Part shown: piece by piece, positions 38,463 to 47,747 of the stretch
Layout of the letters: every line of letters begins with the position of its first letter
Position numbering within the stretch: position 1 is the stretch's first letter
NCBI RefSeq assembly: GCF_000622895.1
Contig: NZ_AVCC01000003.1
Coordinates: 1-64,000, forward strand
Direction of reading: 5' to 3'
DNA length: 64,000 nucleotides
Source of the DNA: Herminiimonas sp. CN
GTDB lineage: Bacteria > Pseudomonadota > Gammaproteobacteria > Burkholderiales > Burkholderiaceae_D
The notes under the pieces: generated by a model
Databases searched by the model: none
Told to the model about the DNA's origin: nothing
The model's input: only the letters and a program-made list of their open reading frames with translations
Program-made: the position numbers and the translations under genes

Positions 38463-39827
38463 ATGCCAACCCTGCCCCTGATCACCCATGAACATGCCGA
38501 CAGCGTGATTGCCTGGCGCGACGGCTGTTCCGTGAGCGCCGCGCAATTTTTGTTCGACGTCGCGCAACTGCGCGAAAAATTGCCTGGCGGTAGCCACATG
38601 CTGAACGGCTGCAACGATCGCTACCGCTTCACCGTTGGGCTGGCTGCGGCACTGCTGAGCAAGAAGATAAGCTTGCTGCCGCCGGCGCAAACGCCGGAAA
38701 TGATGCGTCAATTGCAACTCTTTGCGCCGGATGCATTTTGCCTGACCGATCGCGCGGATTGTGCGATCGCGCTGCCGCAGCTGCAATTCCCCGCGCTGGC
38801 AGCGCTGCCGCAGGCAAAGGAGCCAGCCTTCGCGGTGCCTCAGGTCGATAGCGGGCAAGTGGTCGCCACCGTGTTTACCTCGGGTTCGACCGGGGTCCCT
38901 TGTGCGCATCCGAAAACCTGGGGTGCGCTGGTGCGTAACGTGCAGTCGGCAGCACGCCTGTGCGGCTTGCGCGATGGCCGTCGCCACACTGTGATCGGCA
39001 CCGTGCCGTCGCAGCACATGTTCGGCTTTGAATCGGCGGTACTGATGGCGATGCAAAGCGCAAATGCGCTGGCGGCCGGAGATGCGTTCTATCCGGCCGA
39101 TATTTGCCATGCCATCGCTGCGGCGCCACGGCCGCGGATGCTGGTATCCACGCCGGTGCATTTGCGCGCACTGATGCAGGCAGGATTGCCGGTCCCGGCG
39201 CTCGACCTGATCCTCTCGGCCACCGCGCCATTGTCATCGGCATTGGCAGAACAGCTGGAAGCTGCCTGCCGGGCACCGGTGCTGGAAATTTACGGCAGCA
39301 CCGAAACCGGCAGAATCGCCACCCGCAATCCGGCCCAAACCCCGCAGTGGCAATTGTCAGACGGCATCCGCCTGAACCGGCAAGACGGCGTCACTTGGGC
39401 TTTTGGCGCGCATATCGAATGCGCGACGCCGCTGCAGGATGTGATCGAGCCGATCGGCGAGGATCGCTTCCTGCTGCACGGCCGTACTGCCGACCTGATC
39501 AACATTGCCGGCAAGCGCAGCTCGCTGACGTATTTGAATGTGCAGTTGAATGCGATTCCCGGTGTTGTCGATGGCGCTTTTTTCATGCCGGACGAGGTGG
39601 GACCCGATGGCGTGACGCGACTGACCGCTTTTGTCGTCGCTCCCGGCTGCACGCCGGCGATGCTGATGACCGCGCTGCGGGCACGGGTTGATGCGGTGTT
39701 CCTGCCGCGTCCCCTGATCCTGGTCGACGCGCTGCCGCGCAATGCGAGCGGAAAATTGCCGCGCGCAGCGTTGCAATCGTTGGCGCTTGCCCAATCCGGG
39801 CCAGCCGCCAAGCAGGATGCAGCATGA
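38463..39827 (+). CDS. AMP-dependent acyl ligase (acyl-ACP/CoA synthetase-like)
   Basis: The 454-residue ANL-family enzyme has the ATP-binding motif TSGSTGVPCAHPKTW (residues about 140-155), IYGSTETGR and a C-terminal catalytic Lys in the NASGKLPRAAL segment. It would activate the aryl or fatty-acid starter for loading onto the ACP, as ApeH-like ligases do. The stop overlaps the next start by 4 bp (ATGA). The signature is shorter than in CoA ligases at 61379. Confidence 0.88.
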   Translation: MPTLPLITHEHADSVIAWRDGCSVSAAQFLFDVAQLREKLPGGSHMLNGCNDRYRFTVGLAAALLSKKISLLPPAQTPEMMRQLQLFAPDAFCLTDRADCAIALPQLQFPALAALPQAKEPAFAVPQVDSGQVVATVFTSGSTGVPCAHPKTWGALVRNVQSAARLCGLRDGRRHTVIGTVPSQHMFGFESAVLMAMQSANALAAGDAFYPADICHAIAAAPRPRMLVSTPVHLRALMQAGLPVPALDLILSATAPLSSALAEQLEAACRAPVLEIYGSTETGRIATRNPAQTPQWQLSDGIRLNRQDGVTWAFGAHIECATPLQDVIEPIGEDRFLLHGRTADLINIAGKRSSLTYLNVQLNAIPGVVDGAFFMPDEVGPDGVTRLTAFVVAPGCTPAMLMTALRARVDAVFLPRPLILVDALPRNASGKLPRAALQSLALAQSGPAAKQDAA

Positions 39828-40144
39828 CCGGCGGCCAGTTGCCATGCCAGTTACCATTGGTGATTGCGGCCGACCATCCGGTATTCGCCGGCCACTTTCC
39901 CGGCGCGCCGATCGTCCCTGGCGCCATGCTGCTCGACTTGGCGCTGCAGGCGATAGGCAAGCAGCTCGGAACCGACCTGTCTGCCTGTCAAATAAACGCG
40001 GTCAAGTTCCTCAGCCCGGTGCGCCCTGGCGAGCCGGCATCCGTGCGCTATGCAGCGCTGAACAATGGCGCGCTTCGGTTCGATATCCTGAGCGCTGCGC
40101 GTACCGTGGCGACCGGCACGATTCGTGTCGCGGCGCCGGAGTAG
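39824..40144 (+). CDS. Hotdog-fold 3-hydroxyacyl-ACP dehydratase (ApeI-like)
   Basis: The 106-residue protein has the FabZ/FabA-like HPVFAGHFPGAPIVPGAMLLDLAL stretch, with the catalytic His in GHFPG, and a short hotdog domain. It would remove water in each polyene elongation round. A second, unrelated-looking dehydratase sits at 47738. Translational coupling with the ligase gene is shown by the 4-bp overlap. Confidence 0.88.
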   Translation: MTGGQLPCQLPLVIAADHPVFAGHFPGAPIVPGAMLLDLALQAIGKQLGTDLSACQINAVKFLSPVRPGEPASVRYAALNNGALRFDILSAARTVATGTIRVAAPE

Positions 40145-40151
40145 CGTGCGC

Positions 40152-41084
40152 ATGAAGTCGCCCCAGCAAAATCAGGCTGACTGGCAACATGCGCCGGAGC
40201 GCAGCAACATGCTGATGCTGCGTGCGATGGCATGGATCTCGCTGCGCCTGGGCCGTCCTGCCGGCCGCGTGGTGCTGCACCTGATTGCCGGCTATTTCCT
40301 GCTGTTTGCTCCCGCCAGCAGAGCCGCTTCACGCGATTATCTGGGCCGCATCCTGCCGCGTCCGGTGCGCTGGACCGATATCTACCGTCATTTCTTTTGC
40401 TTTGCCTCTACCATCCACGACCGGATCTACCTGCTCAATCAGCGCTTCGACCTGTTCCAGATCGAGGTCGAGGGCGAACAGCTGCTCCGGCAAGCACTGG
40501 CGGATGGACAGGGCCTGTTCCTGGTGGGCGCCCACATGGGCAGCTTCGAAGTGATTCGTGCGCTGGGATGCCGGCATGCCGGGTTGCAGGTTGCGATGGT
40601 CATGTACGAAGAAAATGCGCGCAAGATCAACCGGATGCTGGCCGCCATCAACCCGGCAGCACAGCAGGATGTGATTGCACTGGGAAAAGTGGATTCGATG
40701 CTGAAAGTCAATGCATGCCTGGAACAGGGCAAGGTCATCGGAATGCTGGCCGACCGCACGCTGGATGACGACGCCGTGCAACCGGTGACGTTGCTGGGCA
40801 GCAGCGCGAACCTGCCGCTTGGGCCATTGCGGATGGCGGCCATCCTGCGCCGTCCGGTATTCTTCATGGCCGGTCTTTACCTGGGAGGGAACCGCTATCA
40901 GATACACTTTGAGCAACTCGCCGATTTTTCCGGCACTCCGCGAGGACAGCGGCAGCTTGAGATGCAGCGGGCGCTGGCACGGTATGCGCAATTACTGGAA
41001 AAATGCTGTCAGCGCGCGCCGTATAACTGGTTCAATTTTTTCAATTTCTGGCAATCTGCAGCAGCCAAAAGCAAACAGGACTGA
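40152..41084 (+). CDS. LpxL/HtrB-like lysophospholipid acyltransferase
   Basis: The roughly 310-residue protein has a hydrophobic N-terminal segment (about residues 30-45), the acyltransferase block GLFLVGAHMGSFEVIRALG with His near the expected HX4-type position (His-Met-Gly-Ser-Phe-Glu), and MLADRTLDDD. It belongs with LPLAT enzymes of aryl polyene clusters, which may acylate the lipid carrier. ATG at 40152 is used; a GTG at 40146 is a near alternative. It overlaps nothing but follows the dehydratase after 7 bp. Confidence 0.86.
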   Translation: MKSPQQNQADWQHAPERSNMLMLRAMAWISLRLGRPAGRVVLHLIAGYFLLFAPASRAASRDYLGRILPRPVRWTDIYRHFFCFASTIHDRIYLLNQRFDLFQIEVEGEQLLRQALADGQGLFLVGAHMGSFEVIRALGCRHAGLQVAMVMYEENARKINRMLAAINPAAQQDVIALGKVDSMLKVNACLEQGKVIGMLADRTLDDDAVQPVTLLGSSANLPLGPLRMAAILRRPVFFMAGLYLGGNRYQIHFEQLADFSGTPRGQRQLEMQRALARYAQLLEKCCQRAPYNWFNFFNFWQSAAAKSKQD

Positions 41085-41087
41085 CCG

Positions 41088-41693
41088 ATGAATGTTGCCG
41101 CGCTACCAGCGATTTTCCGCACTGCGATCGCATTTTTTCTGCTGGCTGTCGCCCTGCTGCAGCCGACGCACGCGCTCGCCGCAGGCTGGAACCTTGAGCA
41201 GCTGATGCAATCGCTGGCGCTGGCGAAGTCGGGCCGCGCCACTTTCGTCGAGAAAAAAACCATCGCGATGCTCGACCGGCCGCTGGAGTCTTCAGGCGAA
41301 TTGCAATATATCGCGCCCAACATCCTGGAAAAACGCACCGTCAAACCGAAACCGGAAACCATGCGGGTGGAAGGCGATGTTTTGACGATAGAGCGGGGGC
41401 GCCAGAAATTTACCTTGTCATTGCAAAATTACCCGGAAGTTGCCGGCTTCATCGACAGCATCCGCGGCACGCTGGCAGGCGACCGCAAGGCGCTGGAGCG
41501 CTCGTATAAACTGAAGCTGGAAGGCAACGCAGAACACTGGCTGCTGTCGCTGGCGCCAATCGACGCCAAAATGGCGACCCAGATTCATTTGATCCAGATC
41601 GCCGGCAGTGCAGATAATGTGCGCAGCATCAATGTCATCCAGACCGACGGCGATCGTTCGCTGATGACGATCGACCGGATCGCCGCACAATGA
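41088..41693 (+). CDS. LolA-like outer-membrane lipoprotein carrier
   Basis: The 201-residue protein has a signal peptide (about 32 residues, cut near ALA-A) and a LolA-like beta domain: ATFVEKKTIAMLDRPLESSGEL, YIAPNILEKRTVKPKPETM, VEGDVLTIERGRQKF. LolA-like proteins of polyene clusters probably shuttle the lipid-linked pigment across the periplasm from the MMPL exporter encoded next. The stop overlaps the next start (ATGA). Confidence 0.86.
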   Translation: MNVAALPAIFRTAIAFFLLAVALLQPTHALAAGWNLEQLMQSLALAKSGRATFVEKKTIAMLDRPLESSGELQYIAPNILEKRTVKPKPETMRVEGDVLTIERGRQKFTLSLQNYPEVAGFIDSIRGTLAGDRKALERSYKLKLEGNAEHWLLSLAPIDAKMATQIHLIQIAGSADNVRSINVIQTDGDRSLMTIDRIAAQ

Positions 41694-44101
41694 AGCGCTT
41701 GCAGTCGCGCCGGATGGCGCTCGCGGCCTGGCTGCTGGGGCTGGCAATGTGTTGCGTGGTGATTGCCCGCACCACATTCATCACCGATCTGTCGGGGTTC
41801 CTGCCGCAGTCGCCGACCAAGGAGCAGCGGGTATTGCTGGATCAGTTGCGGGAAGGGGTCGTATCGCGGCTGATCCTGATCGGGATCGAAGGCGGCGACG
41901 CGGCGTTGCGTGCGGCGCTGTCGAAAGAAACTGCCAAACGCTTGCGCGCCGCCCCGGCATTCGTGACGGTCAATAACGGCGAGCCGCTGAATGCCGAGCG
42001 GGATCAGGCGTTCCTGTTTGACAACCGCTATTTACTCAGTCCGGCGGTCACGCCCGATCGATTTTCTGTTGCCGGCTTGCATGCCGCAATCGGCGACACC
42101 ATCGATTTACTGGTTTCTCCGGCCGGCCTGTTGATCAAGCCGCTGCTGCCGCGCGACCCGACTGGCGAGATCGTGCAGCTGCTGGGACAGATGAACGGCG
42201 CCAATCAGCCACGCATGCAGTACGGCACCTGGGCCTCACACGATGCTGCGCGGGCGCTGCTGCTGGTGCAAACACGCGCTGCCGGCGCCGATACCGATGC
42301 TCAGGAGCACGCCATGCAGCAGATCCGGCAAGCCTTCGAAGCGGCACGCCGGCAACATGGTGCAAGCGGGGCGGCAGTCAAACTGGCGATGACCGGACCG
42401 GGCGTGTTCTCGGTGCTGTCGCGCCAGACCATCAAAAGCGAAGTCACCCGCCTGTCCGTCATCAGCACCGCCATCATCGTCGCTTTGCTGTGGCTGGTGT
42501 ACCGTTCCTTGACCGCGCTGGCGCTCGGACTGTTGCCGGTGATTTCCGGTGCCCTGGTGGCGGTGGTAGCGGTCAGTCTTGGATTCGGCGCGGTGCATGG
42601 CATCACGCTCGGGTTCGGCACCACGCTGATCGGTGAAGCGGTCGATTATTCGATCTATCTCTTCGTCCAGTCGCGGCAATCGAGTGCCGAAGGCAGTAGT
42701 GCCCGGCTGGACTGGGTCGCCGATTTCTGGCCGACGATCCGGCTCGGCGTGCTGACATCGGTCACCGGCTTTGCTTCCCTGCTGCTGTCGAGCTTTCCGG
42801 GGCTGGCCCAGCTCGGCCTGTATTCGATTGCCGGCCTGATCGCGGCCGCGGCGGTGACCCGATTCGTCCTGCCCCAGCTCTTGCACGACAACTTCCGGAT
42901 TCGCGACGTGTCCGCAATCGGATGCGGATTGTCCGGCGCGGCACGGCGGGCGAGCGCGTTGCGCTGGCCCTTGATCCTGCTGATCCTGGCGGCGGCGGGG
43001 GTCGTCGTGCTGCACCGCACTACGCTGTGGAATCCTGAACTGTCTTCCCTGAGCCCGGTGTCGCAGGCAGATCAGGCCACCGATGCCGGTCTGCGCGCGG
43101 ACATGGGGGCGCCGGACGTGCGTTACATGGTGGTATTGTCCGGCGCGGAGCGGGAAGCGGTATTGCAGTCAACCGAGAAAATTGCCGAACAATTGCAGCC
43201 GCTGGTGGATCAGGGCATCCTGGCCGGTTTTCAGAGTCCCAGCCAGTTTCTGCCTAGCGTGGCGGCGCAACGTGCGCGGCAAGCCAGTCTGCCGGCAGCG
43301 CAGCTGGCGCAGCGACTGCAGCAGGCAACCATCGGCCTGCCGGTACGGCCCGAACTGTTCGCGCCCTTCGTCGCCGATGTGGCAAAAGCCAAAAACCGCG
43401 CGCCGCTGCAACGCAGCGATTTAGACCATACCTCGCTGGCGCTGGCGCTCGATTCCTTGCTGTACCAGCGCGGCAGCAGCTGGAATGCGGTGCTGCCATT
43501 GACAGCCTCGGCGTCCGGCCAGTCGGCCGGGATTGCGACTGCGCCGGTGCGCGCCGCGCTTGCCTTGGCCGGCCAGCCGAATGCGCTGCTGGTCGACCTG
43601 AAAGCGGAATCCGATCATTTGTATCAGGGCTATCTGCGCGAGGCCGTCATGCTGTCGCTGGCCGGCCTGGCCGGCATCGTGCTGCTGTTATTGTTTTCCT
43701 TGCGTTCGCCGCTGGCGGTAATCCGCGTCATGGCGCCGCTGCTGGGCGCCATAGTCGTGGTCGTTGCCGGGCTGGCATTGTGCGGTCAGCGCCTGACGAT
43801 CCTGCATCTGGTCGGACTGTTGCTGATCGTTGCGGTCGGCTCCAACTATGCATTGTTTTTCAATCAGCCAGGCCGCGGCGCTGCGGGCATCACGCCGCAA
43901 ACCCTGACTTCTCTGGTGTTTGCCAATCTGACCACGGTGGCCGGCTTTGGCTTGCTTGGCTTCTCGACGGTGCCGGTACTGCAGGCGATCGGCAGCACGG
44001 TTGGGCCCGGCGCTGTGCTGGCACTGATTTTTTCGGCGGTTTTTGCCAGCCAGAAGATCGCCGGCAGGCAGCCTGAAAAGCAGCCCGGATCTGCGCGCTG
44101 A
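41690..44101 (+). CDS. MMPL-family exporter
   Basis: The 803-residue RND-superfamily protein has two MMPL domains. Twelve membrane segments can be counted roughly: one at the N-terminus, five around residues 265-420 (LSVISTAIIVALLWLVYRSL, GITLGFGTTLIGEAVDYSIYLF), one near 445, and five after about 650 (LSLAGLAGIVLLLLFSL, LLLIVAVGSNYALFFNQ). Charged residues in the DYSIYLF and SNYALFF segments fit proton coupling. It is the likely exporter of the polyene product, with the LolA-like protein as partner. Confidence 0.92.
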   Translation: MKRLQSRRMALAAWLLGLAMCCVVIARTTFITDLSGFLPQSPTKEQRVLLDQLREGVVSRLILIGIEGGDAALRAALSKETAKRLRAAPAFVTVNNGEPLNAERDQAFLFDNRYLLSPAVTPDRFSVAGLHAAIGDTIDLLVSPAGLLIKPLLPRDPTGEIVQLLGQMNGANQPRMQYGTWASHDAARALLLVQTRAAGADTDAQEHAMQQIRQAFEAARRQHGASGAAVKLAMTGPGVFSVLSRQTIKSEVTRLSVISTAIIVALLWLVYRSLTALALGLLPVISGALVAVVAVSLGFGAVHGITLGFGTTLIGEAVDYSIYLFVQSRQSSAEGSSARLDWVADFWPTIRLGVLTSVTGFASLLLSSFPGLAQLGLYSIAGLIAAAAVTRFVLPQLLHDNFRIRDVSAIGCGLSGAARRASALRWPLILLILAAAGVVVLHRTTLWNPELSSLSPVSQADQATDAGLRADMGAPDVRYMVVLSGAEREAVLQSTEKIAEQLQPLVDQGILAGFQSPSQFLPSVAAQRARQASLPAAQLAQRLQQATIGLPVRPELFAPFVADVAKAKNRAPLQRSDLDHTSLALALDSLLYQRGSSWNAVLPLTASASGQSAGIATAPVRAALALAGQPNALLVDLKAESDHLYQGYLREAVMLSLAGLAGIVLLLLFSLRSPLAVIRVMAPLLGAIVVVVAGLALCGQRLTILHLVGLLLIVAVGSNYALFFNQPGRGAAGITPQTLTSLVFANLTTVAGFGLLGFSTVPVLQAIGSTVGPGAVLALIFSAVFASQKIAGRQPEKQPGSAR

Positions 44102-44104
44102 CCG

Positions 44105-44812
44105 ATGCGCATCCTGTCCGACTTCGCGATTCCGGGCCAGCGCGCGCCAGCGCTGGCGATCCTGCTGCCGGGCGCGCTGCAGCAACCGGAAGACCTGGTG
44201 CGCGCCGGCTTCATCGAGACGGTACGCCAGCGCGCTGTGCCGCTCGACTTGGCGCTGCTCGATCTTGGCCTTGAATATATCGGTGACAGCACCGACGGCA
44301 CAGTTTTGCAGCGCATCCACGATCGCGTGGTGCAGCCGGCACGGCTTAATAATTATTGTGAAATCTGGCTGGTCGGGATCTCCATCGGCGGTTTCATGGC
44401 GATCTCTTATGCCGAGCGTTATCCCGGCCAGATCAGCGGATTGTGCCTGCTGGCGCCTTACCCCGGCAACCGCATTCTGACCGGCCAGATCAGGGCTGCC
44501 GGCGGACTGCAGCGGTGGCATGCAAATTCTGCGGCAGGCGATGATGCCGAGTGTCGGGTCTGGCGCTGGCTGCACACGCAGCGCACACAAACCGCAACTG
44601 CGCAGAGTCCGCAGATCCATCTGGGCTATGGCCGCGAAGACCGCTTCGGGTCAGGGCTGGACCTGATGGCCGACGCGCTGGCGGCGCATGCCGATACCGT
44701 TGCCGGCGGCCACGACTGGCAGGCCTGGCAGCAGTTATGGATCAATTTTATTGACCGGACAGCAACACGTTTCGGGCATGGCAACCGGATACCGTCGCAT
44801 GATGCACAATAA
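44105..44812 (+). CDS. Alpha/beta hydrolase in the polyene operon
   Basis: The 235-residue protein has the nucleophile elbow GISIGGFMA with Ser as nucleophile, an Asp in GYGREDRFGSG and a His in GGHDWQAW, forming a plausible Ser-Asp-His triad. The substrate is unknown; it could be a thioesterase releasing the chain or an esterase on the lipid carrier. It has no signal peptide. The start is 4 bp after the MMPL stop, and its end overlaps the deacetylase gene. Confidence 0.82.
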   Translation: MRILSDFAIPGQRAPALAILLPGALQQPEDLVRAGFIETVRQRAVPLDLALLDLGLEYIGDSTDGTVLQRIHDRVVQPARLNNYCEIWLVGISIGGFMAISYAERYPGQISGLCLLAPYPGNRILTGQIRAAGGLQRWHANSAAGDDAECRVWRWLHTQRTQTATAQSPQIHLGYGREDRFGSGLDLMADALAAHADTVAGGHDWQAWQQLWINFIDRTATRFGHGNRIPSHDAQ

Positions 44813-45638
44813 TTCATTGCGCTGGCGGCCGACAGCGCTGGTCAGCCTCACCATTTTGCTGCATGTGGCGCTGCTGGCGACGCTGGTTGCGGCGCCTCTG
44901 GCCGTGGCCCATGCCTGGCGCTGGGTACTGGCGATCATCTTGGCCAACCACTTCCTGATCACGCTGGTCGGCTTGTGGCCGCGCAGCACCTGGCTCGGTC
45001 CGAACTGGATCCGATTGCCGCCCGCTTCTGCTGCCCAGGGTGAAATTGCCTTGACCATTGACGATGGGCCGGATCCGGACGTGACGCCGCAGGTGCTCGA
45101 GATGCTGGATCGCTATGGCGTCAAGGCAAGTTTTTTTTGCATCGGCGACAACGCTGCCCGTTATCCCGACATGTGCAGAAACATCGTCGAGCGCGGGCAT
45201 ACGCTTGAAAACCATAGCCAGCGGCACCGCCACAATTTTTCGCTGCTCGGCCTGCGCGGCCTGCGGCGCGAGATACAGGCCGGGCAGAATACATTGAGCG
45301 CGATCACCGGCTGCGCACCCTTGTTTTTTCGGGCCCCGGCCGGCTTGCGCAACATCTTTCTGGCCCCGGTGTTGGCCGGGCTTGGATTGCATCTGGCGAC
45401 CTGGAGCCGGCGCGGTTTCGACACCAATACCGCAGATACTGCGCTGGTCTGCCGCCGGCTGACGCAGAATCTGAAAGCGGGCGACATCTTGCTGCTGCAC
45501 GATGGCAATTGCGCGCAGACCAGCGCCGGCGTGCCGGTGATCATCGCGGTGTTGCCGCTGCTGTGCGAAGCTGCTGCCAAGGCCGGATTGCGTTTCGTCA
45601 CGCTGCCGGATGCGCTGCAATCCGGATGCCGCGACTAG
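44799..45638 (+). CDS. Membrane-anchored polysaccharide deacetylase (NodB family) in the polyene operon
   Basis: The 279-residue protein has two N-terminal hydrophobic segments (about residues 10-60), then a NodB domain: TIDDGPDPDVTPQVL with the catalytic and zinc Asp, ENHSQRHRHNF with the two zinc His, the FFRAPAG segment and GDILLLHDGN. It would remove acetyl groups from an N-acetyl sugar outside or at the inner membrane face. Start is uncertain: ATG 44799 (GGATA 7 bp before) or 44778. It overlaps the hydrolase gene and is followed by a 100-bp gap before the ketosynthase. Confidence 0.85.
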   Translation: MMHNNSLRWRPTALVSLTILLHVALLATLVAAPLAVAHAWRWVLAIILANHFLITLVGLWPRSTWLGPNWIRLPPASAAQGEIALTIDDGPDPDVTPQVLEMLDRYGVKASFFCIGDNAARYPDMCRNIVERGHTLENHSQRHRHNFSLLGLRGLRREIQAGQNTLSAITGCAPLFFRAPAGLRNIFLAPVLAGLGLHLATWSRRGFDTNTADTALVCRRLTQNLKAGDILLLHDGNCAQTSAGVPVIIAVLPLLCEAAAKAGLRFVTLPDALQSGCRD

Positions 45639-45738
45639 ACAACCGGCCTGTCGTTACATCCGGTACCAACCGATCTGTTCAGCGCAACGATTTAGTTTGC
45701 TAGAATCGCGGCACAACCCACCAACGAGTCGCTTTTCC

Positions 45739-46932
45739 TTGAAACCGCTCTTTCTCTCGCACTTCACGACCACCAGCTGCCTCGGTCGCGGTCTGTCCCA
45801 GACCCTGGAGGCGTTGCGCCAGCGCCAAAGCGGCCTGATGCCCTGCGATTTCGATATCGTCGATCTCGATACCTACATAGGCGCGGTCGCCGGTGTCGAC
45901 GAGGTCAAGCTGCGGGCCGACCTGCAGGCGTTCGACTGCCGCAACAACCGTCTGCTGCAACTCGCGCTGGAGCAGGACGGTTTTGCCGACGCGGTAACAA
46001 CGGCTATCGGACGCTACGGCCGCCAGCGGGTCGGCGTGTTCCTGGGCACTAGCACCGCCGGCATCCTGCAAACCGAACTGGCTTACCGGCGGCGCGATAG
46101 CGTGACAAGCGCACTGCCGGCGGATTTTCATTATGCGGAAACGCACAATACTTTTTCTGCCGCCAATTTCATGCAGCGGTATTTCGGCCTGAGCGGGCCG
46201 GCAGCGGTGGTTTCCTCGGCCTGCTCCTCCAGCGCAAAGGTATTTGGTTCGGCGCGGCGCATGATCGAGGCCGGCATCATCGATGCCGCGCTGGTCGGCG
46301 GCGTCGATTCGCTGTGCCTGACCACGCTGTATGGCTTCAATTCGCTGGGCTTGCTCTCGGCGCAGCCTTGCCGTCCCTTTGATACGGAGCGCAATGGCAT
46401 CTCGATCGGCGAAGCTGCTGCGCTGGTGCTGCTGGAGCGGCTGCCGGACAGCGCCGATGCCGACGCCGTCCTGTTGCTGGGAGTGGGCGAGTCGAGCGAC
46501 GCTTACCACATGTCGTCGCCGCATCCGGACGGCCTGGGGGCGAAAATTGCCATGCAAAATGCCTTGCGCATCGCGCACCTGCTGCCCGAGCAGATCGATT
46601 ACATCAACCTGCACGGCACTGCCACTGTCAGCAATGACGCCGCGGAAGGCCGCGCGGTAGCCGCCTTGTTCGGTGCATCGACCCCGTGCAGCTCCACCAA
46701 GGGCGCCACCGGTCACACGCTGGGAGCCGCCGGCGGCGTCGAGGCGGTGATTTGTGCATTGGCACTGCAACACGGCTTGATGCCGGGAGGCATCAACACC
46801 AGCCAGTGCGATCCTGATTTGCCATTGCATTACTTGCTAGACAATGGTGCGCAACGCGTTGATCGCGTGCTCAGCAACTCTTTCGGTTTCGGCGGCACCA
46901 ATTGCAGCCTGATCTTCGGCCGCGCCAACTGA
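45739..46932 (+). CDS. Beta-ketoacyl-ACP synthase (KS-alpha, ApeO-like)
   Basis: The roughly 397-residue enzyme extends the polyene chain. The catalytic Cys162 lies in SSACSSSAK; the two His are in NLHGTATVSND and TGHTLGAAGG, and the C-terminus has SNSFGFGGTN. The reading frame starts with a TTG at 45739, since no ATG fits and the homologous core begins just after. It pairs with the chain-length factor encoded next, as in aryl polyene systems. Confidence 0.9.
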   Translation: MKPLFLSHFTTTSCLGRGLSQTLEALRQRQSGLMPCDFDIVDLDTYIGAVAGVDEVKLRADLQAFDCRNNRLLQLALEQDGFADAVTTAIGRYGRQRVGVFLGTSTAGILQTELAYRRRDSVTSALPADFHYAETHNTFSAANFMQRYFGLSGPAAVVSSACSSSAKVFGSARRMIEAGIIDAALVGGVDSLCLTTLYGFNSLGLLSAQPCRPFDTERNGISIGEAAALVLLERLPDSADADAVLLLGVGESSDAYHMSSPHPDGLGAKIAMQNALRIAHLLPEQIDYINLHGTATVSNDAAEGRAVAALFGASTPCSSTKGATGHTLGAAGGVEAVICALALQHGLMPGGINTSQCDPDLPLHYLLDNGAQRVDRVLSNSFGFGGTNCSLIFGRAN

Positions 46933-46946
46933 ATGAATTTCCCAGC

Positions 46947-47747
46947 ATGAATACTCTGACCGCTTACATCGACGGCATCGGGCTGCTCGGACCCGGATTC
47001 AAGGACTGGCCCAGCGGCCGCGCCATACTGGCCGGGCAGGCCGCCTACCTGCATCAGCCTACCGTGCTGCCGCCAGCAGCCGCGCTACCGCCGGCAGAGC
47101 GGCGCCGCTGCGGCCCGATCGTCAAACTGTCGCTGGCGGTCGGCTTCGAGGCCGCTGCTGCGGCCGGCCTGGACAGCGCCGGATTGCCGACCGTGTTTTC
47201 CGCTTCCAGCGGCGATGGCGATAATTGCCACCAGATTTGCCAGATGCTGGCTTCCGATGACCGGCAAATTTCACCGACCCGGTTCCACAATTCGGTGCAT
47301 AACGCGGCAGCCGGTTACTGGGCTATCGCGGCCAAGGCGATGGCGCCGTCATCGGTGTTGGGTGCGCATGACGCCAGTTTCGGCGCCGGCCTGCTGGAAG
47401 CCTTGAGCCAGGTGATGGTCGACCATGCCAGTACCTTGCTGATTGCCTGCGACAGCACTTATCCGGAACCGCTGCACCGGGCAAGGCCGGTTCCCGCTGA
47501 ATTTGGCATCGGATTGGTGCTGGCGCCACAGCGCTGCGCCAACTCGCTGGCCAGGATCCGGGTTGCGCTCACCTCCGCCAGTGCCGAGCAGATGGCCGAC
47601 AGGGTGCTGGAAAATCTCAGGGCAGCAATCCCGGCGGCGCGCGGCCTGCCGCTGCTGCATGCGATAGCGAACCGGGCCTCGACGAGGCTGGTGATCGATT
47701 ACCTCGACAGCACCCGGCTTGCGGTGGAAATCGACTCGTGGGCCTAG
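46947..47747 (+). CDS. Ketosynthase chain-length factor (ApeC-like, PF13723 type)
   Basis: The 266-residue protein is a truncated ketosynthase homologue with the FSASSGDGDNCHQICQML, RFHNSVHNAAAGYWAIA and ASTLLIACDSTYPEPL stretches typical of the beta-ketoacyl synthase chain-length-factor family. The usual active-site Cys position is not conserved (GAHDASFGAG), so it is a non-catalytic partner of the synthase encoded just upstream. Length, about 260, is normal for ApeC. It overlaps the following dehydratase by 10 bp. Confidence 0.86.
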   Translation: MNTLTAYIDGIGLLGPGFKDWPSGRAILAGQAAYLHQPTVLPPAAALPPAERRRCGPIVKLSLAVGFEAAAAAGLDSAGLPTVFSASSGDGDNCHQICQMLASDDRQISPTRFHNSVHNAAAGYWAIAAKAMAPSSVLGAHDASFGAGLLEALSQVMVDHASTLLIACDSTYPEPLHRARPVPAEFGIGLVLAPQRCANSLARIRVALTSASAEQMADRVLENLRAAIPAARGLPLLHAIANRASTRLVIDYLDSTRLAVEIDSWA

